A stretch of 64,000 bases of DNA from Malania oleifera (taxonomy: Eukaryota > Streptophyta > Magnoliopsida > Santalales > Ximeniaceae). The notes under the pieces were generated by a model. That model was given only the letters and a program-made list of their open reading frames with translations. It was not told where the DNA came from and made no database searches. Shown one piece after another: positions 41,381-52,976 of this stretch (positions are counted from its first letter, which is position 1; every line of letters starts with the position of its first letter). Both the position numbers and the translations under genes were made by a program. The stretch lies in the NCBI RefSeq assembly GCF_029873635.1, contig NC_080418.1:149599748-149663747 (forward strand), given 5' to 3'.

Positions 41381-41485
41381 AAAATGAATAAATATTCCTA
41401 ATTATGCATAAAATATTGCAACAATGTTATACAAATGAAAAAAAAAATAGATGTTGTACAAATGAAATAAAAATAATTGTTCCTA

Positions 41486-41801
41486 CTACTTCGTGCCGCA
41501 TGGAGGTCGTCTCCGGTTTCGAGGTGGCTACCGTCTACGTCTGCCCTCTCCTAGCTACTCATCTATGTCTAGTGCCCTATTCCGTTGACGTGTTGTATGT
41601 CTAGCATCTCCGCCAATAGGTACTGCATCATCTACATCCATGTGAACACATATGAAGGCTCTGGACGAGACCAAGGTGGCATAGCGAGTGCATCCACCTC
41701 CTCCGCATCGAGAATGTCGTCTAATAGGTATGACATCGATGGGGTGGTAGTAGACTCAGATGGGGCTTCTGTTTGTCTACTAGAAAGACCCGCAATATCG
41801 A
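41486..41801 (-). pseudogene. Plant-mobile-domain protein tail, relic
   Basis: On the minus strand the sequence ends in an Arg-rich run followed by RRRPPCGTK and a stop (41486-41488). This is the same type of C-terminus as the MULE/plant-mobile-domain relic that ends at 15013. Upstream is an acidic Ser/Pro-rich stretch (MSYLLDDILDAEEVDALAMP) with stops between the blocks. The plus-strand LTR at 41802 cuts it off. The domain body is not present in the window. Confidence 0.5.
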
Positions 41802-42573
41802 TGTAGAGACCCAAAAAATTGAAATAATAAGAAAACAAAGAAAAAAGTGAAAATGGTTTGGTGGGGGTGCAGAAAAACTGTCGACGATTTTATAATTATT
41901 GCGGCTTGGTTAAAGGTAAAACGGTGAAAAATGACTTGGTTAAAGACCAAACCGTCAACAGTTTCGTAGTCCCCAAGAAAAATCGTCGACGGTTTCGCTT
42001 TGGGATAGAACACTATATATAGGCTGCAAGTTATTTTTTCTTTGGAAAATCTAAAACTCTCTCATCCTCTCCCCTAGGCTGTGAACCCTTCATTTCTTTC
42101 TCTTCATTTTCTCACTCAAACTTACCCAAACTGACGATCAGACACTACCACGGGGTTCTAGGGTCGATCCTCGTCAACTTAATCGGAGCAGAATTATGTT
42201 TTGAAGATCCTAGGCACCACTCTACAGTTGAGGTAAGGGAGTTGATTATGTTGTTGATTAGAGGTTTAATTTGTTAATGAAGTGTGCAGGCCTAGGAATG
42301 TTAAATAATGATAATTGCGAGGTTGAGTTGATTACACTTAGGCATGTGAATGCAAGGATTTGTGGGAACGCCACAGGCGTCGGTTCAGGGTACTCGCAGA
42401 CATGCTCTCAGTAAACGGGTAAAGGGATAAGTTATGTCAGGAATTTTTGGAAATATTATATAAATGTTTTTCTAATTATCTATGCACGTGGGAAATGATA
42501 TTTTAGCAAAATCTATATTTTCCTAAATGGATATAATATTATAATTTATTAGATAAGAATTGTGTGGCATGAG
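41802..42573 (+). mobile_element. Gypsy-type LTR fragment, plus orientation
   Basis: It begins TGTAGAGACCC and carries ATCGTCGACGGTTT-like palindromes at 41881-41995, a TATA box (TATATATAGG at 42014), a pyrimidine-rich leader and GGTAAAGGGATAAGTTATGTC near 42420, as in the solo LTR at 9850. At 42574 it is interrupted by the minus-strand Gypsy element. Its continuation would lie beyond the window. Confidence 0.65.
41881..42022 (+). promoter_or_regulatory. LTR promoter with TCGTCGACGG palindromes
   Basis: CTGTCGACGATTT, ACCGTCAACAGTTT and ATCGTCGACGGTTT precede TATATATAGG at 42014. The core CGTCGACG matches the arrays in the other LTRs, but the flanks differ (ACGGTTT instead of ACGAAT). Confidence 0.5.
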
Positions 42574-44009
42574 TGTAACGACTTGCTTAATTTATTATAT
42601 AATAACACACAAAATACAGTCAACCTGAACCCGTGGGTAATAGGGACGCACTTGACATACACAACGGAAACCTAAACAATAGTAAATATAAATCACATCC
42701 ATTAAACCATAAACTACATAATACCAGAGTTAACCACAATCCACAATAATACTGTACTCATAAACAATCCTCAAAATATCCCAAAATATATCTAGGATCC
42801 CACATCAAAACCTCCTGATCCTAACTCAAAACTTACCCTCCTAGCGGGGTAGTACAACTAACTCAACGACGACCTCGCTCTACCGGTGTTCCTGGGTTTC
42901 CTGAAAATTATTTAAGCTAGGATGAGATACCTCTCAGTAAGAGAAAATAAACTAAATACAGCTGTGTAACAACATGAATATTCAATGCTATTATAAATAT
43001 ACAGTACATTTTGCATACTAGAAAGCATTAATTATTTAATAACTGCATAAACATATACTTTCATATTTCTAATAAACCGTATTGTTCATGAACTGTCTGA
43101 TAGAGCTAATAATACTGAAATTTTACCCAGGATACATATGTAGCGACCCTCAATAAAATATAAGATAATAAATAAAATGGTCAACCCGAACCCGTGGGTA
43201 ACAGGGACACCTGTCATTCACAGCAGAAACCTAAACAGCAGTAAAATAAAAATCCAAACATCCATCCATAAAGCACAATACTAGAGTTTCTATAACATTA
43301 TAAAACTGTACTTCTATACATCCTCATATACATCAAAATATCTCTAGGGTCAAACACAAAATAACTCTGACCCTATTACAAAATCTTACCCTCCTCATAA
43401 GGTAATCTCACTAGCTCAACGGCGGCCTTGACCCACCGGTCTCTCAGGGGCTCCTGAAAAATTAATTAAGTTTGGGGGTGAGACACTTCTCAGTAAGGGA
43501 AGATAAACTAAATACAGTTGTATGACAATATGAACATTTAATGCAATTATAAATATATAGTACATTTCGTGTATCAATAGACATTCATCATAAAGTATTA
43601 TATTCTCATAAATTTCATATTTATTAATAAACACAACATACATAAACATCTGTTATAACTGTAATACTGAAAATATACCCAAGATGAATAGCTATCTGGT
43701 GTCATGTATTACCCCCCATGACGGGTTATGCAGCTCGAAGGTGGGACCCGACAATGGCTGGCTGACCACTGTCGAATCAAAAATGTCTGTAAGTTCGATG
43801 GGCTCGCCACACCCTGGTCCGGACTTCCAGGTGGACATCCACACTCTACTGAAAGCCACATCGACTATCCATCTCTCATACCCTCGTGGGATGGTTAGCA
43901 CTAATCTGATCATAAACATTTGATCTATAAGCTACGGTACCGAGCCTTTGAACTAAACTAAACTAACATCCTGGTTGTGATAACATATAATACATGATCA
44001 TACATAACA

Positions 44010-44185
44010 TCATTACGGCCTCGTGCCGAATATATCGTAATTACGGCCTCGCGCCGATAACATAAATACGGCCTCGCGCTGATAGCATAAACACGGCCTC
44101 GCATCGAAATCGTAAATACGGCCTCGCGCCGATAACATAAATACGGCCTCGTGCCGATAACATAAATATGGCATCGTGCCAGAAT
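44010..44185. repeat. Minisatellite of CGGCCTCGCGCCGA units
   Basis: About seven units of roughly 25-29 bp, each with a short GC-rich palindrome (CGGCCTCGCGCCG, or variants with T for C) separated by ATAACATAAATA-like spacers. Two diverged units recur in the host LTR at 48211-48255, and a related GGCCG/GGCCA array occurs at 10230-10345 in the solo LTR. Confidence 0.8.
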
Positions 44186-44927
44186 CGTTTCAGGTATTTA
44201 CATTCTGAAAAATATCTCATTTATCATATATTCGTCAAACTCAATATAGCATAACTTGTCTTTTCAAAATACCTGAAAATATGCTTTGTTTGTAAAATCA
44301 TTCATATCACAATTCACTTCATATAAAATAATGTTCATGCCACACATGTGTCATTTAAAGTCACACTTCATATACTAAAATCATCATTTCTGGCATCTCA
44401 TACATACATATACATTTTAATCATAATAGCAGTATTTTCCAAACACACATTTCATATGTGATATACAAATATAGCATGTGCTCTTCTGAAAATAAATTTA
44501 CTCATAATTAATAATAATTTGCATGGAAAATAACTGCTTTAGTTTATTCCCTTGCGTGGCTCCTGAGAAAGCCCCTAAAATTTCCTAGCCTAACTCTCGT
44601 AGGATTTTCTGCTCAATACTTTGAAACTGAAAATTCTTAGTATTAAACATTAGTATTTTCATGCGTACATCATTTCCTATAACTACCATAAAGCCTAATT
44701 TGGCTTAAAAAGTCTTACCTCAACTCAGGGATGATTTCCAACGTTGTTTTCCCAACGATCCGCTCTAGCAAATTTGTAGAGAATTTCGCCAGAAGCGCCA
44801 TGGTGACTTCAGATTGTCGATCCGACGTAAAAATGGCCCAAAAACGAAGAGAGAGAGAGAGAGAGTCGAAGGGGAGAGAGAGAAGAGTGAAGCTTGCTTA
44901 ATAATGAAGATAAACTCAAATTTTTAC

Positions 44928-45137
44928 ATATATATAGACAGGGGATTTTGTCGACGAGCCGCATCCTTCGTCGACGAATTCTCACTAATTTCATCGATGA
45001 AATTCAGTCTTCGTTGACGAAATTTAGTCAGCATCAAAACCCCTCTTGGTATTTCTTCGTCAACGAAATTCAGTCTTCGTTGATGAATTTTCTTAAGCCT
45101 TCGTCGACGAATACAGAGGATTCGTCGACGAAGCCCT
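44928..45137 (-). promoter_or_regulatory. LTR promoter: TTCGTCGACGAA array upstream of TATA
   Basis: Minus-sense order is a palindrome array (45137 down to 44946), then a TATATATA box at about 44938-44930. Roughly eight copies are seen; several are perfect (CTTCGTCGACGAATT), and others carry C-to-T or G-to-A decay (TTCGTTGACGAA, TTCATCGATGAA). This is the clearest example of the array. Confidence 0.6.
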
Positions 45138-47339
45138 GATGATCTCCTTTCAAAATGCAATGTCGTTTTCTGACTTCCTCCTTCTGTTACCGTTTCCAAT
45201 TCCCCTTCTCTTATTATTTAAATCCTGTTATTATTCGAGTTGGTACAACATAACTAGTTGATGTCATGTGTTACCCCTCATGACGGGTTGTGCAACCCGA
45301 AGGCGGGATCCAACAATGGCTAGTCGACTACTGTCGAGTCAAAAATATCTGTAAGTACGATGTGCCCGTCACACCCTGGTCTGAACTGTCAGGTGGACAT
45401 CTATAACTCTACACTGAAAGCCACATCGACTATCAATCTCCCACCTCTTCTACTTGCAGGGGCTGTTAGTGTAAGAACCCGAACCCGAGTGGGTTCCTAC
45501 ATATAAATCTTTCAGCAGATGCAAATAAATTTAAATCATTTTTATTATTAGATTACTAATTAGCTTTATTACAAATATATGTCTCAATTATTAAAATGCA
45601 AATTTTTTAAATTCTAAAATACACAAACATATTTTAAATTGTATTATGCTATTTTTTTTTATCCTACTCTGCTCTTTCTATTTCCGCCCATGCACTTGTT
45701 ACGCCAGATTTCTGGTACTCTCTTTAAAATAATCTGAAATGTAAAATAATGATTGGGGTGAGATGACGCTCAATAAGTAAATAAGATTATTATTAGTGTG
45801 TGACAAAAATGAGTTTTCATAATTTCGTATAATAATACTTAATACTATAACTTAAAAAATGGTTTTAAAATAAATGTAAATTTAAAAATTTTAGTATAAA
45901 AACTTTTGCCATCAACTACAACAGTAAAATTTTATAATCATATACTATAACTGTTAAATTAAATTTTTAATTTTAAAATTTGTAATTATAATTTTTAATT
46001 ATATATATATATATATATATTTCCTTATGCGTTTCCTTTAGATCATCATTTAGGCACAATAATGGTCATGTTCGTATAAATGTATACTTTACCTTCAAAT
46101 CATCAATAACTCTGTACAAGTAATTAAATATGTATATACATATACTGTAAAAATCACACTTAGGCCTGTTAATCGTAAGTCATGTTTACCCCCATGACTG
46201 AGTTGTGCAGTCTGAAGACTAGATTTAGTTGGTTGAACGACCAAACTAAATCAACGTACATCATCATTAAGTGAGATTTTCCTTATTAAACTCTGGTCTG
46301 ACCCAAGTGTACACTCAAGAGAAATTCACTAACATATAAAATCACTTTGTAAACAGTGTGGGTGCACTTTGATCCATTTAAACTTTAAACTGCGGTACCG
46401 AGCATCTGTAACTTTGAACTTTCTTCGCCATAAAGGGTTTTAAAAATATTTTTATTATATAATTTGTACAATTAAAATAATATCATGAAAATCTCATTTT
46501 TACTCATATTTTCGTGAAATATGCAACATAAAAAAAATCAACTTATGTAGTTTTTACTCATATTTTCGTGAAATATGCAACGTATAAATAAACTCATGCC
46601 ACACAATATTCGTATTAAAAATATTTTATTGAATAGAAATTAATGATGTAAAATACCCGAGGGTTTTAGAACATTTCTTAACTCAAAAATAAATGCAACA
46701 ATATTGAAGATAAAATTAGTATAATTAAATATGCATAAAAAATAAACTCAAGAAAATTTTATGAGACTAACTAACATAATCGAAATTTACTTACAAATAA
46801 ATTCGAGTATGAATTTTAAATAAAAAAAATCTAACATAATCAAATTTACTTACCTCTTACTTAACATTGTGTTACGATCATAACGACTATCTCTAAGAAA
46901 TGAGATTGGAAAGAGTGGGTGAGTGAGAATTTTAATTATAGCAAAAATTCTCCCTCCATCACTAATTCTTTCACTCACTAATCCTTTTCTTCTGTTGGAA
47001 ATTTTTTATGAAAAATGAAGGTTGAGAGCTTCCTATTTATAGGAAAATTTTGGGGAGGAAAATTGAATTTGTAAAAATATAAGGAGAGGGGTGAAATTAT
47101 AATTTTTTTTAAATTAAAGAATGGGCAAGAGATGGGTTAGGTATGGGTTGAGTATGGGATAGGGATGGAGATCATGTGGGAGTGCTTGTCACTACTCCCC
47201 TTTAATTAATTTTTAATTAATTACTTAATTAATTAATTTATTTATTTTAATTTTTTTAAATTATTATTATTATTATCATTGTTATTATTTTTAAGTCATG
47301 TTTTAGTATTATATATATTTTTTTAAAGAATTAAATTCG

Positions 47340-47650
47340 AATTTTAAAAACTCATGTGGGCCCCACATGGTCTTGTGGGCTCCACACAATTTCGAGACCC
47401 AAGTGGGTCTTACGTAACTCCAATAGTTCTCACATGATTTTATGAGCCCTATATAATTTCGAGACTCACGTATACCCCACACGACTTCAGAACTCATGTG
47501 GGCCCTACACAACTTTGAGATCCAAGTGGGTCTTACGTAATTCCAATAGTCCTCATACGGTTTTATGAGTCTTACACAACTTTAAGACTCATGTGGACCC
47601 CACAAGACTTTGGGACTCATGTGGGCCCCACACAGTCTTATGGGCCCATC
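47340..47650 (-). promoter_or_regulatory. Array of GTGGGCCCCAC-type (TCP-like) sites in LTR U3
   Basis: A tandem unit of about 124 bp (AAGTGGGTCTTACGTAA at about 47400 and 47525) contains repeated CATGTGGGCCCCACA palindromes or variants at about 47354, 47383, 47497, 47592 and 47620. They match TCP transcription-factor consensus sites (GTGGGNCC). They sit 300-600 bp upstream of the minus-strand TATA box. Function is inferred. Confidence 0.5.
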
Positions 47651-47662
47651 ATAGGATACCTA

Positions 47663-47663
<1 letters not shown>

Positions 47664-47705
<42 letters not shown>

Positions 47706-47706
47706 T
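47664..47706. repeat. (TTA)n microsatellite
   Basis: About 14 ATT units in the solo LTR. It generates poly-Tyr and poly-Leu frames that are artefacts. Confidence 0.9.
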
Positions 47707-47964
47707 TATCATGTATTTCTACAAATTATATCTATCAAAACATTATTTTATGTATATGTACTTATTTACGTATACAAACAGTGTTTATCCTGTTTATCCT
47801 ATGAAATCCTATTTTGACCAAGCCGACCTCCAAGGAGCGACTGAACCACAATGGTCTCTGAACACTTGCTAAGACAAGATCTTTCTTAGGCATCAAATAT
47901 GGAATCAAGGATCCTACAGAAAAATACTTCTATATTGATATTAACTTAATGACCATTTTTATTA

Positions 47965-47965
<1 letters not shown>

Positions 47966-48012
<47 letters not shown>
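47966..48012. repeat. (ATT)n microsatellite
   Basis: A second ATT array near the sense-strand start of the same solo LTR. Confidence 0.9.
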
Positions 48013-48997
48013 GCTTTAATCGTATATATATTTTTGGGTCATCACAGTTAGTACAAGTTTGAAACATAATAATCTGATCCGTATAGTTACGATACCGTGC
48101 TCCTGTAACTGAACTGAACTATCATTCGGATTCTGATAATATATAATACATGATAATATACAGTTTAACGTAAATAGATTGATAGCAATTTCTGTAATAG
48201 CATAAATACATACGGCCTTGCACCGATTACTTTCACATTTGCGGCCTTGCGCCGAACATTTCATAAATAATAATTTGAATAAACATGTTATTTTTCATGT
48301 ATTGTAAAATCGTAATGTACTGCATTATTCCATATTTTCTGAAAACATACTTTATTCGTAAAATTGTCATAACATAATATTTTTCACGTAAAATAATATT
48401 TATGCCACACAATGCTAAATAAAACCATACATTCTATTCTAAAATCATATTTTATGACATTTCTTACTTATACATATATTTCAGTATCATAGCAGTATTT
48501 TTCCAAATAAACATTTTCTCAATAATATACAAATATAATACATGCTTTCCCGGACATAATTCTTCTAATAATTTAATAATAATTTTTATGAAAAAATAAC
48601 AGCTTTAGTTTATTCCCTTACCTGATTTCTACAAAGAAACCTCCTAAAATACACTCGTCCTACACTCGCAGGTTTCCTCGTTCAACACCCTGAAATCAAC
48701 ATTTCTCATAACTAAATCTTAGTATTTCTTCATGTACAACATTTCCTATAACTATAGAAAGATCAAATTTTGAATAAAAAGTATTACCTTAAACCAAGGA
48801 TGAATTACCGAGTAGCTCCACCGACGATCCACTTCGGTAAATTTGCATAGAACTTTCCCAAGAGCGTCGTGGTGGCTTCAGATCGTCGAACTGGTGAGAA
48901 TCTAGCCCGATATTTTAGAGAGAAGGAAGGAGGGATGAACTGCGGAGAGGGAGGGAGATTTTGTGCGAGAATTCATCCAAAATATGAAGTTTAGGCC

Positions 48998-49180
48998 TAT
49001 TTATACACTGGCCTTCGTCGATGAGCTACATCACTTCGTCGATGAGGTCAAGAAGGCAATTCGTCGACGAATACTATTTCTCTTCGATGAAATTCAGAGC
49101 TTTAAAAAATAGCCTCTCGATATCTTCTCGTTGACAAAGCGTACCCTCGTCGATGAGCCCAAAATGCCACGTCGTCGATG
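48998..49180 (-). promoter_or_regulatory. LTR promoter of minus-strand Gypsy, palindrome array
   Basis: Copies such as CCTTCGTCGATGAG, ATTCGTCGACGAAT and CCTCGTCGATGAG at 49017-49180 precede, in minus sense, TATAAATAG at 49005-48997. Many copies carry one decayed half. Confidence 0.55.
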
Positions 49181-49262
49181 AATGCTGCTGTCGCCTCCTT
49201 TTACTATTTCCATTTTTCTCTCTCTTTATTGTTTAAATACCATTATTCTTCGGGTCATTACA

Positions 49263-49280
49263 TTCTCCCCTCCTTATAAA
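49263..49280 (-). other. Polypurine tract of minus-strand Gypsy
   Basis: On the minus strand AAGGAGGGGAGAA lies immediately before the TGTAATGACCC start of the 3' LTR. It matches the tract of the plus-strand relative at 63662-63675 (GTAAGGAGGGGAGA). Confidence 0.8.
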
Positions 49281-49517
49281 ATTTCGTCCTCGGAATTTAC
49301 TATCCATACGACTTACCATCCCTTAAGAAAAGTGGTCTACTTATTTTATTACTTACCCTCACTTATAGAGGAGGAATACCGTGGTTACATTTCAAGTTCT
49401 GAGAGATTACATATATAAATTAAAATAAAATCCTCTCAAAACTAAAAGACCATTCATAACTAAACTATTACATGTACCTGCAAAAGAAATACAACATATT
49501 TACTTACATTTTCCTAA

Positions 49518-49907
49518 TTACATCTGAACTTCTTGGAACAATTGTTGGTATTTCTGTCTGATTTGTTTCTCGAGTTCCCAAGAAGCCTCTTCTATTGCAT
49601 GATTCCTCCATAGAACCTTTACCAGAGGAATCTTCTTATAACGTAATTCCTGTTCTCTTCTGTCCAGAATCTGCACTGGTACCTCCTCATAGAATAGCGA
49701 GTCACTGAGCTCTAATTCACCATAACTGATTATATGAGAAGGGTCTGGGACGTATTTTCTCAACATGGAAACATGGAATACGTTGTGCATCCTGGATAAC
49801 GTAGGTGGTAAAGCTAACCTGTAGGCAATCGACCCCACTTTCTCTAGAATCTCAAACGGACCGATAAACCTAGGGCTAAGTTTACCCTTCCTTCCAAACC
49901 TCATTAT
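49518..49907 (-). pseudogene. Gypsy integrase C-terminus with chromodomain-like end
   Basis: A 128-codon frame covering the integrase C-terminal region ([20 protein letters not shown]) and a chromodomain-like tail ([18 protein letters not shown]), stopping at 49518. It is the downstream half of an integrase split by the solo LTR at 49908-51825. The rest resumes at 51831 in the same frame, without loss of more than a codon or so. A chromodomain at this place is known from chromovirus lineages such as Tekay/Del. Confidence 0.85.
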
Positions 49908-51088
49908 AACAACCTCAAAATTTAAAACATTTCAACTTTTTTTCTTTCTTTTTTTTTTAAAAACACATATGTACTACTCTGATATCCTTTCTATGAAAAT
50001 ATCAGGCCTGAAAGGGACATTGGGGTATTCCTGTATACAATAATCATACCAACGCAACGGAAAACATAAACTATACATCCATATATACCATACAATACCA
50101 GGAATCTGTATTTCTAAACTATAGTTATATAATACATCTCTCTCTAGTAATATCTACCCCAAAAATACAAAACCCTGCACCAACTTACCTTGAAACTAGG
50201 GTAACCGAGAAATCTCTATTCACGAGCCTGATCTGCTCGCCTAACTGGCTGACTTGAAATATGTTAGATTAATAGGGTGAGACGACGCTCAGTAAGTGGA
50301 AATATGCTATTACTAGTGTGTGGCGAATAAGTTATATATATGCTTTAAATAACATCTGCGCTGTAATTAAATAATAGATCCGTAAAGCATATCTTACATT
50401 TTTCGTAGTTTAAAACATAACTATATCATCTGAGTTTTCTACTTTTCATACTTCTAATGTCATATTATATTTATCAAATACTGTAAAACGGTAAACATAT
50501 ACATAACTGTGCTTTGTCCTTGGAACTCTGTGTGTCATGATTTGACCCCTCATGACGGGATTGTGCAGCTTGTAGGCGGGACTTAATTTGATCGGCCCTC
50601 CAGGTAAGTCGCTATACTCTACACTACCTCAGTTCGGCCAAACTACATCCACTCCTAGACTCGGGACTGACTGCTACCTCGTCAAACTAGCCCCCTTAAC
50701 CTAGCGAACTGAGGAGCTGCATCCTCTCCGAGCACAGTTTGACGATACCCACACACTATCTGAGATATGTGGTTGCACTCTATCTGTATTTGCTATGGTA
50801 TCGTGCTCTGTATTTTGTATCTGTATCTGTCTGTAATCTTTTCACAGGGATCTGATACTATATATATACATATATATTCTTTTACTGTTTCATCATGTTT
50901 CCAAAATAACCATAACACTATAATTCTGTAATATCTGAATATCTGTAGCATCTTGATGTTATACTGTATAATCTGTCTGTATAATCTGTCTGTGTACTCT
51001 GTCTGTATACTTTGAGTGTTATGGCATTTGGGAAGACATGGCTTTTTGTAAATACTATACTTACTAATCTGAATAAACATTTGTATAC

Positions 51089-51137
<49 letters not shown>

Positions 51138-51825
51138 TGCGAAACTATCTGAATAAAAGTTGTATATGTACATATATTTATCTATATAATATCTAACTAT
51201 ATCTGTATATTCTGTATAACTTCATATACTGGAAATACTGTATAAAATTCTACATCAAATATTATCTACTCAGGCCACACATACTTTAAAAACACATATT
51301 CTGTAAAAACTACATAATAATTGGTATACATGCAAGTTTGTAAAATTTCTATCAATATATTCAAATCTCCTAACATAGCATATTTCCCTTACCTAGTTTC
51401 TAAAAAGCCCTCACTGAACTCTGGCCTTACACCCATAGGGTTCTCCACTCAACACCCTGAAAACGACATCTCTCAGAACAAAACATCAGTATTTTCCTAT
51501 ATACAACATTTCCTATAACTGCAGGGAGAGCATATTCTAAATAAAACACCTTACCCTTAATTTGGGATGAATTTCAAACCACTTCCACCAACGATCTGCT
51601 TTGGCAGACTTGCAGAGAATTTCTCCAGAAGTGTCGTGGTGGCTTCAGATCATCGATCTAGCGAGAAACGGGGCCGAAATCAAAGAGAGAAGGAGAGGGG
51701 TGCGTTTTAGAGAGAGAGAGAGAGAGAGAGAGGAATTTTTACGCCAAGTTCTGCAAATTAACCTGGGTTTCACGAATCCCTTGTGTTCTTCGACGAGAAC
51801 CCTTCTAATTCTTTGGGTTATTATA
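49908..51825 (-). mobile_element. Nested solo LTR inside integrase, about 1918 bp
   Basis: It interrupts the integrase frame between two halves that read through when it is ignored. Candidate target duplication is ATTAT (49903-49907) against CTTAT (51826-51830), 4 of 5. The ends are decayed: no clean TG/CA. It contains LTR blocks shared with the other Gypsy LTRs (GGGTGAGACGACGCTCAGTAAG near 50276 and CCCTCATGACGGGATTGTGCAG near 50539) and a (TA)n run at 51103-51134. Sense is minus. Confidence 0.7.
51103..51134. repeat. (TA)n microsatellite
   Basis: About 16 TA units after a short ACAT run, inside the nested LTR. Confidence 0.9.
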
Positions 51826-51830
51826 CTTAT

Positions 51831-52967
51831 AACCCCTTTTAACGAAGCTATCTTCAAAAATACATGATCACCAATATCAAATTCTAATTTCCTGCGGCGA
51901 TTATCTGCATAACTCTTCTGTTGGTTTTGAGCTGCACTGATTCTATCTCTGATGAGCCGAACCTTATCGTACGCCTGTTGCACAAGCTGTAGTCCCACAA
52001 CTCGCCGCTCACCCATCTCGTCCCAATATAGCGAAGAACGGTATTTCCTTCTGTATAGTGCCTCAAATGGTGCCACGCCAATACTGGCTTGATAACTGTT
52101 ATTATACGCGAACTCCACCAGCGGCATGAACTAAGTCCAACTATCCCTAAATTCCAGTACGCACGCTTGAAGCTTATCTTCTAATATTTGTATCATCCTC
52201 TCAGTATTTTCGTCTGATTGAGGATGGAATGTCGTGCTAAAAGACAACTGAGACCCTAGAGCCTCCTGCAAACTCCTCTAGAAACGTGATGTGAAACGCA
52301 GGTCTCGATCTGACACTATGGACACAGGCACTCCATGAGAACGAACTATCTCCTGAACATACACCTTCGCTAGATGGTTAAGGGAATAATTGATCTTAAA
52401 AGGTAGGAAATGGGCAATCTTGGTCAACGGATCTACAATCACTCAAATCGCATTCTAGCCATGCGACCCCGATGGCAACCCTGAAACAAAGTCCATGGAT
52501 ATATGCTCCCACTTCCACTATGGGATAAATAGCGGATACAACTGACCCGCCGGCCTCTGGTGCTTGGCTTTTACCCACTGGCTCGTCAGACACTACGCTA
52601 CATACTCGGCACTTTCCTTTTTTATACCACTCCACCAGTAAAACTCTCGCAGATCCCTATACATTTTCGTACTGCCAGGATGAACTGTATACAAAAATCT
52701 ATGAGCCTCCCCTAAAATAGTCTTCTTGATGTTAGCATCGGTAGGAACACATAACTTGGAACGGAACTGCAAAGCTCCATTATCTGACAAACAGAATTCC
52801 TCCCCCTGACCATTCTGCACTCTGACTAATACCTCTGCTAATTCTGGGTCTTCCTTCTGAGCAGCTTTAATTCTTTCTTGCAGAGTAGGTTGTACCACTA
52901 AACTGGCGAAACACACTAGAGGATCACTCTCTACCAACTCTATGCTGAGTCTCTCCAAATCCATCAT
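51831..52967 (-). pseudogene. Gypsy integrase, N-terminal and core part
   Basis: It contains the linker after RNase H (MMDLERLSIELVESDPLV), a degraded zinc-binding region, the catalytic core ([11 protein letters not shown] near 52330) and the conserved end segment (MPLVEFAYNNSYQ, 52127 down). In-frame stops lie around 52590, 52450, 52275 and 52130. The Asp in SDRD is kept. It joins 49907 across the nested solo LTR. Confidence 0.85.
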
Positions 52968-52976
52968 AATCGGATA

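Larger units (their letters stand above)
43139..45247 (-). mobile_element. Nested solo Gypsy LTR, 2109 bp, target duplication ACATA
   Basis: On the plus strand it runs from TGTAGCGACCC to GTTGGTACA, flanked by ACATA at 43134-43138 and 45248-45252. The host LTR resumes exactly afterwards when compared with 56243 onward. No interior is present. Sense is minus: the U3 has a palindrome array (44946-45137), a TATATATAG-type TATA box (about 44928-44940), then a long R/U5 with the CGGCCTCGCGCCGA minisatellite. Confidence 0.9.
45470..48046 (-). mobile_element. Nested solo LTR, 2577 bp, target duplication GTTAG
   Basis: On the plus strand it runs from TGTAAGAACCCG to GGGTCATCACA. Perfect 5-bp duplications GTTAG lie at 45465-45469 and 48047-48051; the uninterrupted host copy has a single GTTAG (near 57020). 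Sense is minus: it starts TGTGATGACCC, has a (TAA)n-rich U3, GTGGGCCCCAC repeats (47340-47650) and a TATAAATAG box near 47040-47032. There is no coding sequence. Confidence 0.9.
42574..49262 (-). repeat. 3' LTR of minus-strand Gypsy, split by two solo LTRs
   Basis: Pieces 42574-43138, 45253-45469 and 48052-49262 join to about 2.0 kb. The first two align with 56243-57051. The third supplies the U3, with palindromes at 49017-49180 and a TATA box at 48998-49005 (minus strand). On the plus strand it ends GGGTCATTACA, i.e. a TGTAATGACCC start in sense orientation. Confidence 0.8.

Noticed and set aside
44814..45199. Several frames in both directions around 44.8-45.2 kb
   Set aside because: They read the palindrome array of an LTR, which has few stops because TCGTCGACGA encodes Ser/Thr/Asn/Arg codons on either strand.
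47591..47872. Frames with poly-Tyr or poly-Leu
   Set aside because: Translation of the ATT microsatellite inside a solo LTR.
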